Shown piece after piece: positions 33,495-35,468 of a stretch of DNA of 35,468 bases; the stretch's first letter is position 1; the number at the start of each line of letters is the position of its first letter. The notes beneath the pieces were generated by a model. It ran no database searches, had not been told where the DNA came from, and saw only the letters and a program-made list of their open reading frames with translations. Position numbers and translations under genes: made by a program. This DNA is from an uncultured Erythrobacter sp. GTDB taxonomy: Bacteria; Pseudomonadota; Alphaproteobacteria; Sphingomonadales; Sphingomonadaceae. The stretch covers positions 1 to 35,468 of the forward strand of contig CALCCG010000219.1 in assembly GCA_937899785.1 (NCBI GenBank), in the 5' to 3' direction.

Positions 33495-33812
33495 ATGGTT
33501 TTCCAGACACACGAATTCTCCGCGAACTTTGACCTGGAAAATCTGAGACGCTTTCTTGAGCGGCTCAAAGAACGCCGAGATATAGTCTTGGAGACTGATC
33601 AGCTCGTCGAGTTCGCCGCGCAGACCGCTTACGATGATGAACGCGAAATTGCGTCGAAAGGCCGGATCAAAGGGAAGAGTGTCGCGTTCACTTTTCGCGT
33701 CTTCATGGACGATATCGACGCGCCCGATGTCTACGTTTTCTCGCGCAACATGGCCTTTATTGAGACGCTGACATCAGAATTGCACGCCTTCTGGGAAGAG
33801 CTCGGAATATAG
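33495..33812 (+). CDS. Hypothetical 105-residue soluble protein
   Basis: Start at the ATG 33495; the upstream frame overlaps the end of mgtE. The protein begins MVFQTHEFSANFDLENLRRFLERLKERRDIVLETDQLVEFAAQ and ends FIETLTSELHAFWEELGI: mostly helical, acidic, with no signal or membrane part and no cysteine. I do not recognise the family. It has no Shine-Dalgarno and a promoter that would make a leaderless mRNA. The codon choice looks more AT-rich than in the flanking mgtE and DUF1489 genes, judged by eye. It lies 31 bases after mgtE and 17 before the next gene. Confidence 0.6.
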   Translation: MVFQTHEFSANFDLENLRRFLERLKERRDIVLETDQLVEFAAQTAYDDEREIASKGRIKGKSVAFTFRVFMDDIDAPDVYVFSRNMAFIETLTSELHAFWEELGI

Positions 33813-33829
33813 TAGAGACACGTTCACAC

Positions 33830-34222
33830 ATGCCCCTCCATCTCACCAAGATCGCGTTTGGCGCGCAGAGCTATTCCGACATTGAAAGCTGGTATGCCGG
33901 GCGCCGCCGCCCCTACCTCACGACCAAATACCGCCCCACCAAGTGGGAAGAATGCATTGGCGGATCGCTCTATTGGATCCACCAGCACTCGATTGTCGCG
34001 CGCTCGGTCATCACCGGCTTTACGCAGGAGGAAGACACACGGCGCTGGCGCATCGAGCTGGAGCCGGAACTCATCCGCGTCCACCCGCGCCCCAAGCGCG
34101 CGCATCAAGGCTGGCGCTATCTCAAGGGCGACCCTCCCGTTGATCTGGCCGAAGGCGAAGATATCGGCGACGCGCTGCCGGGCAAGATGGCGGCCAAGCT
34201 GGAGCGGCTTGGGCTAATTTGA
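33830..34222 (+). CDS. DUF1489 family protein
   Basis: A 130-residue cytoplasmic protein of a family confined mainly to alphaproteobacteria. The signature is MPLHLTKIAFGAQSYSDIESWYAGRR, YRPTKWEECIGGSLYWIHQHSIVARS, and PRPKRAHQGWRYLKGDPPVDL near the end. The function of the family is unknown; the pattern of conserved aromatic and basic residues suggests a binding protein. It follows the 105-residue gene by 17 bases and may share its transcript. No strong ribosome site is visible. Confidence 0.88.
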   Translation: MPLHLTKIAFGAQSYSDIESWYAGRRRPYLTTKYRPTKWEECIGGSLYWIHQHSIVARSVITGFTQEEDTRRWRIELEPELIRVHPRPKRAHQGWRYLKGDPPVDLAEGEDIGDALPGKMAAKLERLGLI

Positions 34223-34273
34223 ATTTAGCTGAAAAATCAGGTACTCGCTTCTTTTCGTTGGGAGGGTGTACAG

Positions 34274-34696
34274 ATGATCATTTGGCTTGCTTTGGGTCTT
34301 ATGGCCACAGCTCCAACCGACACGGCAAGCCAGGCTGAGCCGATCGCAATTCACAGCGCGGTGCCTGCGCGCGAGGTTTCGATGACGAAACTTTCGACGT
34401 GCGACGATACGGTCTTCGAAATCAGCTACACGTCCACACGCAACGATGTGCGCGGTCGCATTCTGGTCCGCCATAATGACACGCTGATCGAGGCCTTAGA
34501 CGCGCAGGCTAATCTGTTCGACAAGCTCTCCTATGTCGACGGTGTCACCGCGGTCTGTGGCTTTGATAAGGTCCCCTCAATGATCCTGATCTCAGGCGTA
34601 GATCGCGAGACCGGTGTCACCGGCGATCAATACTCGATTGGCTTCACACACAAGGATGGTTTTGGAAAGGTTTGGGGGCCAAACCGCGAGCCATAA
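34274..34696 (+). CDS. Small exported protein with two cysteines, unknown function
   Basis: A 140-residue protein. GGGAGG upstream of the ATG supports the start. The N-terminus MIIWLALGLMATAPTDTAS is short and hydrophobic, a probable signal peptide. The mature domain has alternating strands (TVFEISYTSTRNDVRGRILVRH) and cysteines C43 and C95, probably a disulfide. The family was not recognised. It is followed after 49 bases by a membrane protein gene; the gap contains the left copy of a 22-bp repeat. Confidence 0.68.
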   Translation: MIIWLALGLMATAPTDTASQAEPIAIHSAVPAREVSMTKLSTCDDTVFEISYTSTRNDVRGRILVRHNDTLIEALDAQANLFDKLSYVDGVTAVCGFDKVPSMILISGVDRETGVTGDQYSIGFTHKDGFGKVWGPNREP

Positions 34697-34699
34697 GGG

Positions 34700-34721
34700 T
34701 TAGCCCTTCGCCGCCGCGCGC
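34700..34721 (+). repeat. 22-bp direct repeat, left copy
   Basis: Perfectly identical to 35189-35210 (beginning TTAGCCCTTCGCC and ending in a CGCGCGC run). Read on the minus strand it would encode ...RAAAKG followed by a stop, the same tail as the gene at the right-hand copy. A few further bases match beyond the 22 with a small gap (GTT and CAAA). Confidence 0.8.
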
Positions 34722-34745
34722 CGTTCAAATCCTGAGAGTACCGAG

Positions 34746-35192
34746 ATGATCGAGGCCTTTCATTCACTGGCAACCTTTGCTTTGGGCCTTCTTGCTGGAG
34801 CGCTTCTCACCGAAGGCGCCATCCTTGTCCCGTATTGGCGGCGCATGGAGCCTGACGAGTTTCTACGGCTCCACGGGACAATGGGGCCTAGCCTATATCG
34901 CTATTTCGCGCCGCTCACGATCGCCGGAGTGACGCTGCCTGCAGCCTCAGCGGGCCTGACACTCGGACTTGGGGGTGAATCGCCCTTTCGCGTGACGGCG
35001 GGTATCTTATGCTTGTGCGCGCTCGGTATCTACTTCGCCTATTTCAAAGCCGCGAACGCCAAATTTGCGGAGCACACGATCACCCCCGCCGAATTGCCTG
35101 AGGAACTAAAGCGCTGGGCGACGTGGCACACAACGCGCACGATCATAGTCCTGGCCGCGTTTGGCTGCAGTGTCGCCGCGCTCGTGCTTTAG
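34746..35192 (+). CDS. DUF1772-like four-helix membrane protein
   Basis: A 148-residue inner-membrane protein with helices at about 8-29, 53-74, 82-102 and 130-148. The layout and the conserved positions (a Trp-Arg-Arg after helix 1, LHG then YRYFAPLT before helix 2, and RWATWHTTRT before helix 4) fit the DUF1772 family, which includes anthrone-oxygenase-like proteins; the role of bacterial members is unknown. GAGAG lies upstream of the ATG. The gene is bracketed by 22-bp direct repeats, and its TAG overlaps the stop of the convergent gene, so it may have been inserted. Confidence 0.75.
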   Translation: MIEAFHSLATFALGLLAGALLTEGAILVPYWRRMEPDEFLRLHGTMGPSLYRYFAPLTIAGVTLPAASAGLTLGLGGESPFRVTAGILCLCALGIYFAYFKAANAKFAEHTITPAELPEELKRWATWHTTRTIIVLAAFGCSVAALVL

Positions 35193-35210
35193 CCCTTCGC
35201 CGCCGCGCGC
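35189..35210 (+). repeat. 22-bp direct repeat, right copy
   Basis: The second copy of the 34700-34721 repeat. On the minus strand it encodes the last codons (RAAAKG) and the stop of the gene leaving the window at the right. Confidence 0.8.
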
Positions 35211-35468
35211 AGTTTCTCAAACACCAGCCGCACATCGTGCTGCGCGTCCTTTTCGACGCTCAGCGCGTATTCGGCGTAGCTCTCCATCAGCGCGTCCATC
35301 CGCTCGCCAATGCGCACCGTGTTGTAGCCGTGGCTCACCACAAAACGGCGCCGGGCGAGGATTTGCGGCACGATAATGTCAGCGTAGGCCTCAACATCCA
35401 TACCCCATTTCATGAACTGTTCGGGGCCCTGCGGTGTGTAGTCCCAGCCCGGCACAATCAGCCATTCA
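35189..35468 (-). CDS. C-terminal part of an unidentified protein, possibly a short-chain dehydrogenase (5' end outside window)
   Basis: The last 92 residues are visible (EWLIVPGWDYTPQGPEQF...AYADIIVPQILARRRFVVSHGYNTVRIGERMDALMESY...RAAAKG). The frame stays open to the window edge, and no good start is seen, so the gene begins beyond it. The AYADxIVPQIL-RRRFVVSH stretch followed by an R..RMDALMESY helix resembles the tails of some short-chain dehydrogenase/reductase proteins, where a helix then a strand ending in His precede a final helix. That is a weak resemblance; the Rossmann core is outside the window. The stop overlaps that of the DUF1772-like gene. Confidence 0.55.
   Translation of the reverse strand, partial: EWLIVPGWDYTPQGPEQFMKWGMDVEAYADIIVPQILARRRFVVSHGYNTVRIGERMDALMESYAEYALSVEKDAQHDVRLVFEKLRAAAKG

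Overview
The window is GC-rich, densely coded chromosomal DNA from an alphaproteobacterium, most probably a member of Sphingomonadales close to the Erythrobacteraceae. The taxonomic guess rests on the gene run nfu - malonic semialdehyde reductase - tsaB - rimI - mucR - fur - plsC, a MucR/Ros-type regulator, a class II DAHP synthase, a Fur without the CxxC pair, and a nearby miaB/phoH/ybeY/corC group. No rRNA, CRISPR array, insertion sequence or phage module was seen. No stretch longer than about 230 bases lacks a gene.

Region 1 (1-4925): the 3' part of a branched-chain aminotransferase gene is followed by three tandem paralogous genes of unknown function (about 130 residues each, STAS-like by appearance). 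A LysR regulator then faces a pirin-azoreductase pair across a near-perfect 21-bp palindrome, which looks like a self-contained quinone/electrophile response unit.

Region 2 (4934-14656): glutamine-dependent NAD synthase, a YghU-type glutathione transferase, tRNA-Gln(TTG), a small secreted cysteine-containing protein, and an apparent egtB-egtD-flavoprotein operon for ergothioneine. A GGDEF diguanylate cyclase and class II DAHP synthase follow. Region 2 is rich in redox and low-molecular-weight thiol chemistry.

Region 3 (14842-22905): a two-module M16 zinc peptidase diverges from nfu. Next come the reductase, the tRNA t6A gene tsaB overlapping rimI, a MucR homologue that has lost the histidines of its zinc finger, a TTG-started fur, and a GTG-started lysophosphatidate acyltransferase.

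Region 4 (23059-31016): corC, ybeY, phoH and miaB, which normally form one co-directional operon after fur-plsC in relatives, all lie on the opposite strand here. They are interrupted by two uncharacterised plus-strand genes (a membrane protein with an OB-like N-terminus and a secreted protein). A GHSKG hydrolase diverges from miaB.

Region 5 (31003-35468): a small basic protein gene coupled to a cyclophilin, the Mg2+ channel mgtE, a DUF1489 gene, several hypotheticals, and a DUF1772-like membrane protein whose gene is bracketed by 22-bp perfect direct repeats. The right-hand repeat is the 3' end of a minus-strand gene that leaves the window.

The best candidates for something undescribed are the STAS-like triplet with its promoter palindrome, the flavoprotein attached to the ergothioneine operon, the rearranged miaB-phoH-ybeY-corC block with its inserted genes, and the repeat-bracketed DUF1772 gene. 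All function calls come from reading the translated sequence; none has been checked by database search.
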